Below are positions 18,963-30,873 of a stretch of DNA of 64,000 nucleotides, one piece after another. Under the pieces are notes generated by a model that made no database searches, was not told the origin of the DNA, and worked only from the letters and a program-made list of their open reading frames with translations. The position numbers were made by a program, and so were the translations under genes. The stretch is from Notolepis coatsorum. Taxonomy: Eukaryota > Chordata > Actinopteri > Aulopiformes > Paralepididae. Position 1 is the first letter of the stretch. Each line of letters opens with the position of its first letter. Location of the stretch: NCBI GenBank assembly GCA_963971535.1, contig OZ020593.1:19981681-20045680 (forward strand). Direction: 5' to 3'.

Positions 18963-20376
18963 AAAACGACCATCTCCACTGTCTTTTGAGCATTGAGCTC
19001 CAGGTTGTTGCAGCTGCACCAGCTCTGCAGCCTCTCGATCTCCCTCCTATAGGCCGACTCGTCCCCCCTGGAGATGAGACCCACCAGGGTGGTGTCGTCA
19101 GCAAATTTCAGGAGTTTGACCGAGGGGTGGAGAGAGGCACAGCTGTTGGTGTACAGGGAGAACAGTAGTGGGGATAGAACGCAGCCCTGCGGGGTACCGG
19201 TGCTGGTGGACCTAGAGCTGGAAATGCTCTTCCCCAGCCTCACCCGCTGAGACCTGTTGGACAGGAAGTCGGTAATCCACCTGCGAGTGGAGGCCGGCAC
19301 CTGCAGCAGGGATAGCTGGTGCTCCAGGATGGGTGGAAGGATGGTGTTGAAGGCCGAGCTGAAGTCCACATACAGGATCCTGACATAGTTGCCCGCGTAG
19401 TCCAGATGTTCCAGCATGTAGTGCAGAGCCATGTTCACAGCATCCTCTGTGGATCTGTTGGCTCTGTATGCGAACTGCAGCGGGTCCAGCACAGGATCTG
19501 TGATGAGCTTCAGGTGGGCCAGGACAAAGCGCTCCAGGACCTTCATGACCACAGAGGTCAGGGCGACAGGTCTGTAGTCATTAAGGCCCGTGACCTTGGC
19601 CTTCTTGGGGACGGGGATGATGGTTGAGGCCTTGAAGCATGCTGGGACATGACACAGCTCCAGCGATGCATTAAAAATGGTGGTAAACACCGGTGCGAGC
19701 TGGTCAGCACAGTGCTTCAGGGCAGAGGGGGAGACAGAGTCCGGGCCGGCCGCCTTCCGGGGATTGTGACTAGAAAACAGCCGTTTCACCTCTCTCACAC
19801 TGACAGAGAGAGGGGAGGGGGGGGGTGTGGGGGGGGGGGCACTGGGGTGGGGGGATGGAGGTTGTGACCCAGTGGGTAAAGGAAGAGGGCGGGGGGAACC
19901 TCTTTCTCAAACCTACAGTAAAATGTGTTTAGCTCGTTCGCCAGGGGGAGGTTATCAAGCGCCTGTGGTGACTTCGGCTTATAGTTTGTAATGGTCTTGA
20001 GGCCTTTCCAAACGGAGGAGGAATTCCCCTCAGAGAGCTGCTGCCGCAGTTTCTCTGAGAAGCTAAGTTTCGCCTCCCTCACCTCTTTGGCGAATTTGTA
20101 CTTGGCCTGCCTGAACCGATGAGCATCACCACTGAGCCTGGCCACCTCCTTCTCCGACCTCAGCCGCCTGAGTTGGGCTGAAAACCAGGGTTTGTTGTTG
20201 TTGTAGATCTTCCTAGTGCGGAGGGGGACACACACCTTTCTAATAATTCTTGAGTTCTCCAGCTGTCCATGCCTACCGGAGCCTAATGGCCACCGGCACA
20301 AAAGGCAGAGACGGTCGGTGGAGTGTCGGGATGGGGGGGGGGTATGAGTCTGTGGCTGAACGTGCTCCTCATACAC
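18963..20376 (-). pseudogene. LINE ORF2 middle and RT, 3'-truncated
   Basis: Two minus-strand frames together: 19795-20376 ('PWFSAQLRRLRSEKEVARLS', 'FAKEVREAKLSFSEKLRQQL', '[13 protein letters not shown]'), the linker between endonuclease and RT, and 18929-19798 ('[20 protein letters not shown]', '[19 protein letters not shown]', '[17 protein letters not shown]', '[12 protein letters not shown]', '[18 protein letters not shown]', '[13 protein letters not shown]'). The frame breaks at a homopurine/homopyrimidine tract near 19800-19850. At the 3' side it is cut after '[10 protein letters not shown]', so thumb and C-terminus are missing. CR1/L2/Rex group, most complete for the RT palm of that clade in the window. 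Confidence 0.87.
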
Positions 20377-20583
20377 AGTTCTGAACCTACTACACAGTTC
20401 TGTATAATGTTTGTCATGTATGTCATAAATGTCATTATGAATTTAAAATGGGGGACCCCGATGTAAACAAGACGAAAGTCTTTTTCTGGTCTGCATCCTC
20501 TTAGCAGTTTGTTTTGTATTGAGCCGTACTGTATTGTACCCATTCTGCAATCTGTTAATTTAAAGTTTTCAGTCAATCAATCA
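20377..20583 (+). mobile_element. LINE 3' end with (TCAA)n tail
   Basis: 'aaaatgggggaccccgatgt', 'aaacaagacgaaagtctttt' and 'tctgcaatctgttaa' run into 'tcaatcaatcaatc'. The same sequence lies inverted at 21346-21560, where it is the 3' UTR of the LINE on the minus strand. Confidence 0.75.
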
Positions 20584-20654
20584 ATCTTGGCTAGCTCATC
20601 ATAGAGGGGTGGGAGGGGTCTCCAGGGTAGTGGCCAGCTTCCTAATACTGCACA

Positions 20655-20800
20655 TTACAGTACTGTATCCATGAATTTGAACAGGTACTAGTAACACACA
20701 GTACTGTATCCCTGAATGAGAACAGGTACTAGTAACACACAGTATTGTATCCCTGAATGAGAACAGGTACTAGTAACACACAGTAGGCTACTGTATCCCT
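20655..20800 (+). repeat. ~41-bp tandem repeat, 3-4 copies
   Basis: Units of the form 'cagtactgtatccctgaatg' then 'agaacaggtactagtaacaca' repeat between 20655 and 20800. The region 20800-21338 has no recognised gene. Confidence 0.8.
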
Positions 20801-21345
20801 GTAAACCTGGTCTAGAAGATGACCAATGAGAGTCAAGTAGAACGTTACTGTATTTGTCCACAGGGGGGTGATTGGTTGTGCAGGAGTGAATAATAAAAAG
20901 TAAAATAACCATACTATAATATACTGTTACTAGTACTATACTAAAATATACACAATAAACGTGTTGTTGTACATTGACAGCAACACTGTACACAGTCTGT
21001 CCAGTTTTAATGCAAATACCGTTGACATTGTTGTAGTGATTGACTGACTTGGTGTCTTTTGACTCATAACAACCATCATGTGTCCTCATTTAGATTGTTC
21101 TAGTTTCTTTTGCAGGGTGGTATATAGTGTCGTGAGAAATGGTCGGACTATGTTGGGCATTTAGAGTGTGCGGGTGGGAATGAGGTTAGAGTTCCAGGAA
21201 GTGCTTCCAAACGACTAGTGGTACTGATGGAGAGCAGAGCATAGATATCTATAGAACAAGCAGAGACTGCCATCTAGTGGTGATGGGTGCAGCAATAATA
21301 AGTAACAGGTGTTCTTGATTTGAGTCCGTTACGTTGGTTTTGAAT

Positions 21346-21801
21346 TGATTGATTGATTGAAAAGTGTATTAACAGATTGCAGAATGGGTACAGTACAGTA
21401 CAGCTCAATACATACAATTGTTAAGGGGATGCAGACCAGAGAAAGACTTTCGTCTTGTTTACATCAGGGTCCCCCATTTTCAATTCATCATAACATATAT
21501 GACATACATGACATACAGATAGACAGTACTGCTACATCTATACATTTATGACATATCAGATTTGCAAATACAGTACTGTTTGTGATACAAAAGTGTCCAG
21601 AAAAGGAGTGTATATACATTTGGTGTAGAAACTGTACATTGGAGGAGGTTGGTTGGGTGGGGTGGGGTTGGGTGGGTTGGGTGAGGGCTGTACATTGGAG
21701 GTGGGGGGGGGGGGGGGGTTGGGTAGGGGACACACACACATTTTACACTGTACATTGGAATATTGACAAAGCCTTACTTGGTCATTTACTGTACAACTAG
21801 G
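21346..21801 (-). mobile_element. 3' UTR of the minus-strand LINE
   Basis: Begins at the (TTGA)n tail 'attgattgattgattga' near 21344 and contains G-rich 'ggttgggtggggtggggttg' and 'ggaggtggggggggg' tracts around 21640-21725. It is continuous with the ORF ending at 21802. Confidence 0.75.
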
Positions 21802-24211
21802 TTAGGACATTTGTAGGGGCCAGTTTCGAATTGCAGTCTCACGTAGGTGTTTTTTGAGAGTGTTTTTGAAGGTGGGTAGTGATTCACATTCCTTTACAGC
21901 TTTAGGCAGGGCGTTCCACATTGATGTGGCATAATTGCGAAACGTGTTTAGTCCCTTGTTTGAGCCGAATCTGGGTTTTACATGATTTGTGGAGCTCCCT
22001 CTGGTGTTGTGATCGTGGTATTCACTGACCTTTGGGAAGTATTTTGACATGTACATGGGTACCTTGGTCGCGTAGTGTATCTTGTAGACCAGGCCCATTG
22101 CAAGTTGCTGTACTCTGTCGTCTACTCTAAGCCATCCTAGGTTGTCAAAGTGGGCAGGGGTGAGGTGGGTTCTAGGAGTCAGGTCAAGTAGTAGTCTGAC
22201 TAGCTTGTTTTGAGATGTTTGTAATTTGTTTTTTAGTGCCTTTGAGGTGCTTTGGTACCATGAGGTGCAAGCATAGTCGTAGTACCCTTGAATGAGTGCT
22301 CCTGCTAGAGTCTTCAGGGTATTCTTGTTTACCAGAGAGGAGATCCGGTACAAGAATCGCGTTCGTTGGTTGACTTTTTTTATTACATTGGATGCCATTT
22401 TGTCACAGGAAAGATTAGCCTCTAGGATGGAACCCAGGTAGGTAATTTCATCTTTCCTTGTGATAATATTGTCACCCACTGTAACCGAGAAGCCGTCGGT
22501 CTTGCTGAGTTTGTTATTTGAACCGAAGAGAATGGACTCTGTTTTGCCCATGTGTAATGATAGTTTGTTGTCGGCGAGCCATATGCAGATTTTGCCTAGT
22601 TCCGAGCTGAGGGCTTTTTCAACCTGTAACTTGTTCTTGTCAGAGACCAGCAGGGCTGAGTCGTCCGCAAACAGGAACAAGTTGCAGTCACAAGCTGACG
22701 ACATGTCATTTGCATAAATTAGGAATAGTAGCGGTCCTAGTATGCTTCCTTGTGGAACACCACAGCTCACTGTGAGGGGGGGGGGATAGGGTACCGTTTA
22801 CTTCCACCATCTGTTCCCTCCCCTCCAGGTAGGATTGTATCCAGCTCACTGATGAACTATCAAAACCAATTGCTTTTAGCTTGTCAATCAGAATGGTGTG
22901 ATTGATAGTGTCGAAGGCCTTTTGTAGGTCCAGCATGACCATGCCGCAGTATTTGCCCGCGTCCACCTCTTGTTTGATGTGGTCGTTCAAGTAGAGAAGG
23001 CATGTGTCAGTGGAGTGGGATGTTCTGAAGCCAGATTGGAATTCGTAGATTAGATTTTTTTCCGCGAGGTACTTTTCGATCTGTTCGTATACTATTTTTT
23101 CCATGACTTTCGAGATGGATGTAAGGATAGAAACAGGGCGGTAGTTACCCGGGTCTAATTTGCTGCCCTTTTTGTGCAGGGGTGTTACTCTCGCAATTTT
23201 GAAGTCCTTGGGGACGTGTCCCTGTTTTATGGAGAGGTTTATTATGTGTGTGATGACTGGGGTGATGGCTGCTGCTGAGTCTCTGAGGAATTTGGAGGGG
23301 ATGTTGTCATGGCCAGTGGCCTTGTTTGGTTGGAGGGCGCTCAGTTTTTTGAGTACCTCATCTGTAGTTACTATTTCCAGTTTGAAGTCGTCTTTGTGGA
23401 CGCCTAGGTTCTTGTAGTATGCTACTATGTGTTCTACCCCATACTGCCCTGAGTGGGAGGGTAGTTTGTTTACCAGTGTTGTGGCTATGTTTGTGAAGAA
23501 CGTGTTTAAGTAATTGGCTACATCCAGTTTGTCTGTGATGAGCGTGTTGTCCGTCTTTATGTTTATGTTTGAGAACCTGGTTTTGAGTTTTTTACTGCAG
23601 CCTAGTTGATTGTTGAGTAATTTCCAAAGTTCACGTGGTTTATTTTTGTTTTCCTCGGTTTTGTCATTGATGAAATTTTTTTTAGCAGTTTTGATCATGG
23701 AGTTTACGTCATTTCTTAGTCTGTTTCTTTCTAGTTTGAGTTCAGTCACGTGGTCTTGGAGTTCACTGCTCGTGCTTTTGGTAAGCTTTGACTGACTTTT
23801 ACGAAACTCAGAGCATTTTTTGTCTCTGGCTTTCATAGCGGTCAGTATTTCAGTGTGCATCCATGGCTCAGCGCGATTTTTTACCCTGGTGGTTCTTAGG
23901 GGGGCCATGTTGTTTAGTATTGATGAAAATTTGGTTTTGAAGCCAAGCCAAGTTTCTTCAACCAGTGTACCATTGAGTTCATCTGACCAGTCCAGACTCT
24001 CCAGTTCAAGGTTAAAGGCCTCGCTAGAGTAGGTTTTGAGGTCTCTAGATGTGACTGTTTTGTGACAGCCAGCCTTTAGTTTTAGCTTTTTGCGGGTACA
24101 GAATATCATATAATGATCACTTAACCCGCATGCTATAACCCCTTTATTGGAGATCTTGGACTTGTCAGAGGTCAGTATGACGTTGGTTCCGTTAGAGCAT
24201 GATTGACTCAC
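21802..24211 (-). pseudogene. Nearly intact LINE ORF2 (linker, RT, C-terminal domain)
   Basis: Two minus-strand frames, 22706-24211 (501 codons) and 21802-22770 (322 codons), make up one ORF2. The first begins inside the endonuclease ('GLSDHYMIF'), then 'TLSPPPHS' marks a frame loss. Motifs: 'LSALQPNKATGHDNIPSKFL', 'KDFKIARVTPLHKKGSK', 'NYRPVSILTSISKVMEKIV', 'YEFQSGFRTSHSTDTCLLYL', 'MLDLQKAFDTINH' (catalytic Asp), 'GVPQGSILGPLLFLIYANDM', 'LFLFADDSALLVS' (FADD) and a C-terminal domain ending 'NALPKAVKECESLPTFKNTL'. The only break seen is at a 10-G run (22776-22785, plus strand), which could be a real mutation or a sequence error. The 5' part of the endonuclease is replaced by a (GACT)n microsatellite. 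CR1/L2 superclade; exact family not assigned. Confidence 0.9.
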
Positions 24212-24341
24212 TGACTGACTGACTGACTGACTGACTGACTGACTGACTGACTGACTGACTGACTGACTGACTGACTGACTGACTGACTGACTGACTGACT
24301 GACTGACTGACTGACTGACTGACTGACTGACTGACTGACGG
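24212..24341 (+). repeat. (GACT)n microsatellite
   Basis: About 32 uninterrupted GACT tetranucleotides directly at the point where the LINE endonuclease is cut off; the array may start a few units earlier, near 24203. Confidence 0.95.
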
Positions 24342-24555
24342 AGTGCATTTTCATTATGTGAAGCCGCAGCTGAAAATGCATATTGTGTGGAGTAAAATAT
24401 CTGTCGTGGTCAAATGTGTTTTAAGTGAGAGAGGGCATATGTAATGCATTACCAGAGGAAACTCTTTGAGTGCTCGGTTCTAACGCAGAGGCAGCCTTAA
24501 GGTTCAGAGGGCCCCGTTTCAAGATCAAATATATTATATTATATTAACAATACCA

Positions 24556-24577
24556 CCCCCCCCCCCCCCCCCCCCCC
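24556..24577 (+). repeat. C22 homopolymer
   Basis: A run of 22 C within AT-rich sequence. 24342-24555 around it shows no recognised gene. Confidence 0.9.
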
Positions 24578-24697
24578 ATCCCCTCCTCCATGTACATTTA
24601 CATGAGAATGTAAAGCGGGCCTTGGACATAAACTGAAACACGTCTCTCTGACGTGCAAATTCGCTCACTCTGACTTAATGTGTAACTGCTCTCAGGA

Positions 24698-24797
<100 letters not shown>

Positions 24798-24865
24798 CAA
24801 ATGGGAAGAGCCTGTATGCACACAAGAGACATTTCCTGCTTATTTTTCAACCCTAAAATATTACA

Positions 24866-25130
24866 GAATCAAATCAAATCAAATTTATTTGTAAGGCCAA
24901 CACCATAAAGTACAAACAATTTAAAATAAATGCAAAATAAATAAATGCAACACTCCCGGACATACCCCACGCGAAGGTAAGGAAAAACTCACTAAAACCT
25001 ATAGCAATAGGAAAAAATGCACCACAGGCAGTGTGGAGGAGAGAAACCTTAGAAGGGCCATTCAAGGGGGGATCTCCCTTCTTAGATGTCGCAATAAAAC
25101 AGGCGGACAGTTGGTAGGCATGCACTCATT
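24866..25130 (-). mobile_element. Unclassified dispersed repeat
   Basis: Starts 'aatcaaatcaaatcaaattt' then 'atttgtaaggccaacac', and includes 'ggagagaaaccttagaaggg'. This pattern of a short A-rich tandem tail plus 'AATTTATTTGTA' is common at ends of fish retroposons. The family is not assigned. Confidence 0.5.
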
Positions 25131-25166
25131 ATGTGTAGTGAAACACAGATAAGTGCATGCGATACC

Positions 25167-25262
25167 AACTGAACATTTTGAAAGATTAAGATTAAAGATA
25201 GAGCTGATAGCGATAGCAAGCAACTGAACATTTTTGAAAGATTAAAGATAGAGCTGATAGCG
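25167..25262 (+). repeat. Local direct duplication (~50 bp)
   Basis: 'caactgaacatttt' through 'agatagagctgatagcg' occurs twice, at about 25168-25215 and 25221-25262. Confidence 0.75.
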
Positions 25263-25975
25263 GATCTATTTGAGGCGAAGAGGCGGCGCAGATAGGGTCA
25301 CATCCTCCCGGTCTTCATCATCACAGCACAATGATGCATTATACTCTACCTCACCCAGAATCACAATAGGAAGCCAATGCAAATATATAACGCTTTAGGC
25401 AAATTTGCACATAAGGCGGGAAGCTATAGCCACTGTGCCAAACTCCCCACGACGCAGCTCAACTATACTGGAGATTCACATGACTTGGTTTATGTCAGGA
25501 GCGAGGTTTCTCCTACAAGGTGACAGTCTGTCAGTCAGTAAACATCTTTCTGTGTTGGTGACGTGCCTTCGCACGCGTTTCCCACCGCACATCAGTTATG
25601 CTGCTAATGAGTGGGGCCCGTACACTGTAATTCACTATCTATGGTTCCAATTGTGTGGAACGTTGTCCAACTCTCTGCGTAGGAGTGTGCTCTACACACA
25701 CAGCTGCTTCCTCCAGTGCCCAGCTGCTTGATTATGGACTCTTCTCTCGCCCACAACCACATTCACCCTCCGTCCACTCTGCTGCTGAATGTGTTCCCAC
25801 GTCTCTTCCGAACGCGTTCCCACGCCTCTGTAACGGAGGTCCGTGAGTAATATCCACAGTCACGATAAACACGTGTGTTGAGAAGCGACTGCGTGGCACA
25901 GTGTGGCAGTAAGCGGGCTGCGAGTTAGACTAGTCACTTCCTCATAACAGGGTTAAAAGACACATAGATACGGTA
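25263..25975. other. No recognised gene
   Basis: Short open frames of 63-108 codons lie here (for example 25405-25731) without domain motifs or splice context. Nothing supports a gene. Confidence 0.4.
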
Positions 25976-25989
25976 CCCAGGAGTGAATT

Positions 25990-26080
25990 CACCTCTTAGT
26001 GCTGCGGTCTATATGTTGTCGTCCACGGCGTGGGAGACCCGGGTTCGACTCTCCTTCTCGGGGCATCGACATTTAATACA
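25990..26080 (+). mobile_element. tRNA-like SINE head remnant
   Basis: 'agacccgggttcgactctcc' carries a near-perfect B box (GGTTCGANTC) within a degenerate tRNA-like sequence. The A box is poor and no tRNA stem is convincing. Confidence 0.4.
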
Positions 26081-26109
26081 CAACGCAGAGGAGTCATAAT
26101 ATACGATCT

Positions 26110-28203
26110 GTCACATCTCTTCTGAATGTGTTCCCACACTGCTTCTAAACATGTTCCCACACTGCTTCTAAACATGTTCCCACACTGCTTCTAAACATGT
26201 TCCCACACTGCTTCTAAACATGTTCCCACACTGCTTCTAAACATGTTCCCACACTGCTTCTGAACGTGTTCCCACACTGCTTCTAAACATGTTCCTTCCC
26301 ACGCTGCTTCTAAACGTGTTCCCACTCTGCTTCTAAACATGTTCCTTCCCACACTGCTTCTAAACATGTTCCTTCCCACACTGCTTCTAAACATGTTCCC
26401 ACACTGCTTCTAAACATGTTCCCACGCTGCTTCTAAACATGTTCCCACACTGCTTCTAAACATGTTCCCACACTGCTTCTAAACATGTTCCCACACTGCT
26501 TCTAAACATGTTCCCACTCTGCTTCTAAACATGTTCCCACTCTGCTTCTAAACATGTTCCCACACTGCTTCTAAACATGTTCCCACTCTGCTTCTAAACA
26601 TGTTCCCACACTGCTTCTAAACATGTTCCCACTCTGCTTCTGAACATGTTCCCACTCTGCTTCTAAACATGTTCCCACTCTGCTTCTAAACATGTTCCCA
26701 CGCTGCTTCTAAACATGTTCCCACTCTGCTTCTAAACATGTTCCCACACTGCTTCTAAACATGTTCCCACACTGCTTCTAAACATGTTCCCACACTGCTT
26801 CTAAACATGTTCCCACGCTGCTTCTAAACATGTTCCCACACTGCTTCTAAACATGTTCCCACACTGCTTCTAAACATGTTCCCACACTGCTTCTAAACAT
26901 GTTCCCACACTGCTTCTAAACATGTTCCCACGCTGCTTCTAAACATGTTCCCACACTGCTTCTAAACATGTTCCCACGCTGCTTCTAAACATGTTCCCAC
27001 ACGGCTTCTAAACGTGTTCCCACTCTGCTTCTAAACATGTTCCCACACTGCTTCTAAACATGTTCCCACACTGCTTCTAAACATGTTCCCACACTGCTTC
27101 TAAACATGTTCCCACACTGCTTCTAAACATGTTCCCACTCTGCTTCTAAACATGTTCCCACACTGCTTCTAAACATGTTCCCACTCTGCTTCTAAACATG
27201 TTCCCACACTGCTTCTAAACATGTTCCCACTCTGCTTCTAAACATGTTCCCACACGGCTTCTAAACATGTTCCCACTCTGCTTCTAAACGTGTTCCCACA
27301 CTGTTTCTAAACATGTTCCCACACTGCTTCTAAACGTGTTCCCACACGGCTTCTAAACATGTTCCCACACGGCTTCTAAACATGTTCCCACTCTGCTTCT
27401 AAACGTGTTCCCACTCTGCTTCTAAACATGTTCCCACACTGCTTCTAAACATGTTCCCACACTGCTTCTAAACGTGTTCCCACACTGCTTCTAAACATGT
27501 TCCCACTCTGCTTCTAAACATGTTCCCACTCTGCTTCTAAACATGTTCCCACGCTGCTTCTAAACATGTTCCCACTCTGCTTCTAAACATGTTCCCACAC
27601 TGCTTCTAAACATGTTCCCACACTGCTTCTAAACGTGTTCCCACACTGCTTCTAAACATGTTCCCACGCTGCTTCTAAACATGTTCCCACACTGCTTCTA
27701 AACATGTTCCCACACTGCTTCTAAACATGTTCCCACTCTGCTTCTAAACATGTTCCCACTCTGCTTCTAAACATGTTCCCACACTGCTTCTAAACATGTT
27801 CCCACACTGCTTCTAAACGTGTTCCCACTCTGCTTCTAAACATGTTCCCACACTGCTTCTAAACATGTTCCCACACTGCTTCTAAACATGTTCCCACACT
27901 GCTTCTAAACATGTTCCCACACTGCTTCTAAACATGTTCCCACTCTGCTTCTAAACATGTTCCCACACTGCTTCTAAACATGTTCCCACACTGCTTCTAA
28001 ACATGTTCCCACACTGCTTCTAAACATGTTCCCACTCTGCTTCTAAACGTGTTCCCACTCTGCTTCTAAACGTGTTCCCACTCTGCTTCTAAACATGTTC
28101 CCACACTGCTTCTAAACATGTTCCCACGCTGCTTCTAAACATGTTCCCACACTGCTTCTAAACATGTTCCCACTGCTTCTAAACATGTTCCCACACTGCT
28201 TCT
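26110..28203 (+). repeat. 2.1-kb minisatellite, 23-bp unit, ~90 copies
   Basis: Unit 'catgttcccacactgcttct' plus 'aaa'. Copies differ at a few set positions: CACACT, CACTCT, CACGCT or CACACG in the middle, and CATG or CGTG at the start. Some early copies carry an extra 'ttcc' (26290-26385). The 23-bp period moves reading frame each copy, so frames across it are meaningless. Confidence 0.97.
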
Positions 28204-28215
28204 GAGGACACGCGT

Positions 28216-28394
28216 TAGTGCTGTCAATAGATACATTTTATTTTACTAATTCATCTCACAATTTTCTGTAATTAAAATCTAGATTAATCTAGATTAAAAA
28301 TCGCATTTTCTACTTAAAACCGAAATCTAGATTTTTTTAATGCTTTTAAATAATTAAAATGAATCTCCAAAGTTAAAGAATTTTGACAGCCCTA
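28216..28394. mobile_element. Short hAT-like MITE (TAGTGCTGTCAA...TTGACAGCCCTA)
   Basis: 179-bp internally deleted relative of the element at 29218-29611, sharing ends, 'ctcacaattttctgtaatta' and 'ctagattaatctagatta'. No clear target duplication; its left edge abuts the last minisatellite copy. Confidence 0.75.
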
Positions 28395-28456
28395 GTTATT
28401 ATTATTATAGTTTTGAACATTGTGTAATTTGGTAACCTTTGAATTTCATTTCCTTG

Positions 28457-28877
28457 TGTTACGTTCTGGACACCGACTGAGGTCGGTGACCATCCACATT
28501 CCTGGCATATGTCACTGGGCTTGTCACCTGTCCTTTCCCTGTCAATTAGTGCTGTCACTTAGGGGAGGTTCCTGATTGGCTGTCACGGGGGTGTGTGTGG
28601 AATGTTGGTATTTGGTGTCTATGTAACTTACCTGTCTTCTGCTTGTTCATTGTCAGGTCTTCACTAATTGCGTTCGGGGAAAACACGGACGGTTCAACTC
28701 TGGACCTCCAATAAGCTCCTATTTACCTTATTTCCTGCCTGTGCTATTTAGCATTTATCTCTCTTAGAAATTACTCTTGTGTTCTTACTATTAAAGTCGA
28801 ACCTGTTCAAGAGTAAACACTCTCCGTCTCTGTGATTGCCTTCACCCATTGGAACTCACCTACCTCCATTCCTGACA
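28457..28877 (+). mobile_element. Solo LTR with 5-bp target duplication
   Basis: 421 bp, begins TGTTACG and ends CCTGACA, flanked by CCTTG at 28452-28456 and 28878-28882. It holds 'gttcttactattaaagtcga' (an ATTAAA-type polyadenylation signal) near its right end. It is not a copy of the Gmr1-like LTR. No internal region is present, so it is read as a solo LTR. Strand is inferred from the signal. Confidence 0.72.
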
Positions 28878-28984
28878 CCTTGAGGACTTATAGTTTGCCA
28901 AATGTGTGTTTGTTTCCGTGTTCTTAGACCCCATGACGTGTCACTGCTCACCTGGAAACTAAGTCCGGGCATGAGATGTAAAGT

Positions 28985-29217
28985 TGGGTCTGGACGCTCT
29001 TCATACAGCAGCCTCACCGCTGCACCACGGTGGTAAACGCCATGGAACAAGAACATTACTGTTACAAAGGGAGCTTCTATCCCCAGGCCAGCAGGCTGCT
29101 CAATGTGGACTCAATGTAACACAACTCATCCGTTCGACTACATCCACACCACATCCACATGCACACACTCACTTTAAACACTTTAAACACTTTTTAAACA
29201 TGACACCTCTTTTTTAC
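28985..29217 (+). pseudogene. LINE C-terminal fragment and 3' UTR, split by MITE
   Basis: 'gagcttctatccccaggcca' then 'gcaggctgctcaatgtgg' encodes the degenerate LINE C-terminal 'FYPQASRLLNV'. 'cactcactttaaacacttta' then belongs to its 3' UTR. The UTR continues at 29620 after the MITE. Confidence 0.65.
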
Positions 29218-29611
29218 TAGTGCTGTCAATAGACCAAAAAAAATTAACTAATTAATCTCACAATTTTCTGTAATTAATCTAGATTAAAAATAGCATTTTT
29301 CTACATAAAACCGAAGCTTGTAACAGATATTTACTTGAGTAAAATCATGGAATTAATGTAAAATCAACACAAAGAAAGTATATTTAGATTCAAAGACTAT
29401 TTTAATAGCTTTCTTTGAATACAGTTTCTCTCCTGTGAAATACAAATGTTCAACAAAACCATCAACATTGACTCAGCTAGACCTCTTTCTTATATCCGCG
29501 GCGCTAAGATTGAAGATTTTTCACTCCATAGATTAATCTAGATTAATTTATTTTAATGCTTTAATAAATTTAAATTAATCTCCAGTTAAAGCATTCATTT
29601 TGACAGCCCTA
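29218..29611. mobile_element. hAT-like MITE in a LINE 3' UTR
   Basis: 394 bp with ends TAGTGCTGTCAA / TTGACAGCCCTA. Flanks TTTTTTAC and ATTTTTAC match at 7 of 8 bases as a target duplication (29210-29217, 29612-29619). AT-rich, no open frame. Confidence 0.8.
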
Positions 29612-29619
29612 ATTTTTAC

Positions 29620-29815
29620 ACATTTGCACTACCTCTTCTACCTCATTTTTGCACATTTTTGTTTTGTATAATTGTATATTTTGTATAGTGTTTGGTCTTT
29701 TACTCCTTTACTCTTTACTGTATAAAGCCCAATCTCAGGAGGCTCATATATACAGAACCAAGAATTTCACTATAATGTACATGTACCTTATATGTGACAA
29801 ATTAAACAAAACTTG
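29620..29815 (+). mobile_element. LINE 3' UTR terminus
   Basis: 'cacatttgcactacctcttc' through 'ccaagaatttcactataatg' to 'tgtgacaaattaaacaaaac' is the end of the LINE interrupted at 29217. Confidence 0.7.
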
Positions 29816-30085
29816 ATAACAGATGGTTGTGATGGGATAAATGAACCAAGGGAAGAATAAACCAATGGCAACAGCAAACGAAATGAAATAAAGTGATGTA
29901 TTGTGCACGTAATATTGATGGTGTATACAGTAACATAATGACAAAATACACAACTAACAAGGACAGGGGATCAAAAGAAGCCCCTGTCTTCACACCCAGA
30001 AATGAACTTGCTCACCCTGGTCTGTGGCCTGGAAACATGGTGGTGGGTGTTGAAGATTACTTTATTGTCAATGTACATAAGGCAT

Positions 30086-30275
30086 ATCCCTCCTAGTCAC
30101 ACATACACAGAATCCTCATATCCCTCCTAGTTACACATACACACAGTCCTCATAACCATCCTAGTCATATATACACAGTCTTCATATCCCTCCTAGTTAC
30201 ACATACACACAGTCCTCATATCCCTCCTAGTTACACATACACAGATTTCTAATCCTCCTAGTTACCCATACGCAC
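30086..30275 (+). repeat. ~40-bp degenerate tandem repeat
   Basis: About five imperfect copies of 'atccctcctagttacacata' plus 'cacacagtcctcat'. 29816-30085 shows no recognised gene. Confidence 0.75.
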
Positions 30276-30284
30276 AGTCATTTC

Positions 30285-30627
<343 letters not shown>

Positions 30628-30678
30628 AACGAAAGGTTATTTCATAACCTAGTTATATGAATACTGGCTGAGCGTCTC
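30628..30678 (+). repeat. Left arm of 51-bp perfect inverted repeat (DIRS)
   Basis: Starts 'aacgaaaggttatttcataa' and ends 'ctgagcgtctc'; its exact reverse complement lies at 30874-30924. The following 'tcgctctgccatattgagat' is also repeated directly after the right arm (about 30949-30972). Confidence 0.92.
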
Positions 30679-30873
30679 GCTCTGCCATATTGAGATAACC
30701 TCTTATCTCCACGCACCTAGCGTGCACGCGAAACAAACAAATGCACCCACTTGCACGTGACCAAGCCACTCCCATGCGTCTCCCTATATGACGCCGGAAA
30801 TGGTCACGCTCACCCTTCCCAGTTCGATTTCCATAAGTGGAAAACATCCAAGGGACCTCAGGGCGCTAAGAGT

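Noticed and set aside
25990..26080. tRNA gene at a B-box-like sequence
   Set aside because: No matching A box or acceptor stem; treated as SINE remnant.
26191..26394. Minus-strand repeat protein 'MFRSSVGRN' over the 23-bp minisatellite
   Set aside because: Chance frame in early array copies where a 4-bp insertion briefly restores a multiple of three.
26110..28203. CRISPR-like array
   Set aside because: Units are contiguous with no unique spacers and the context is vertebrate; it is a minisatellite.
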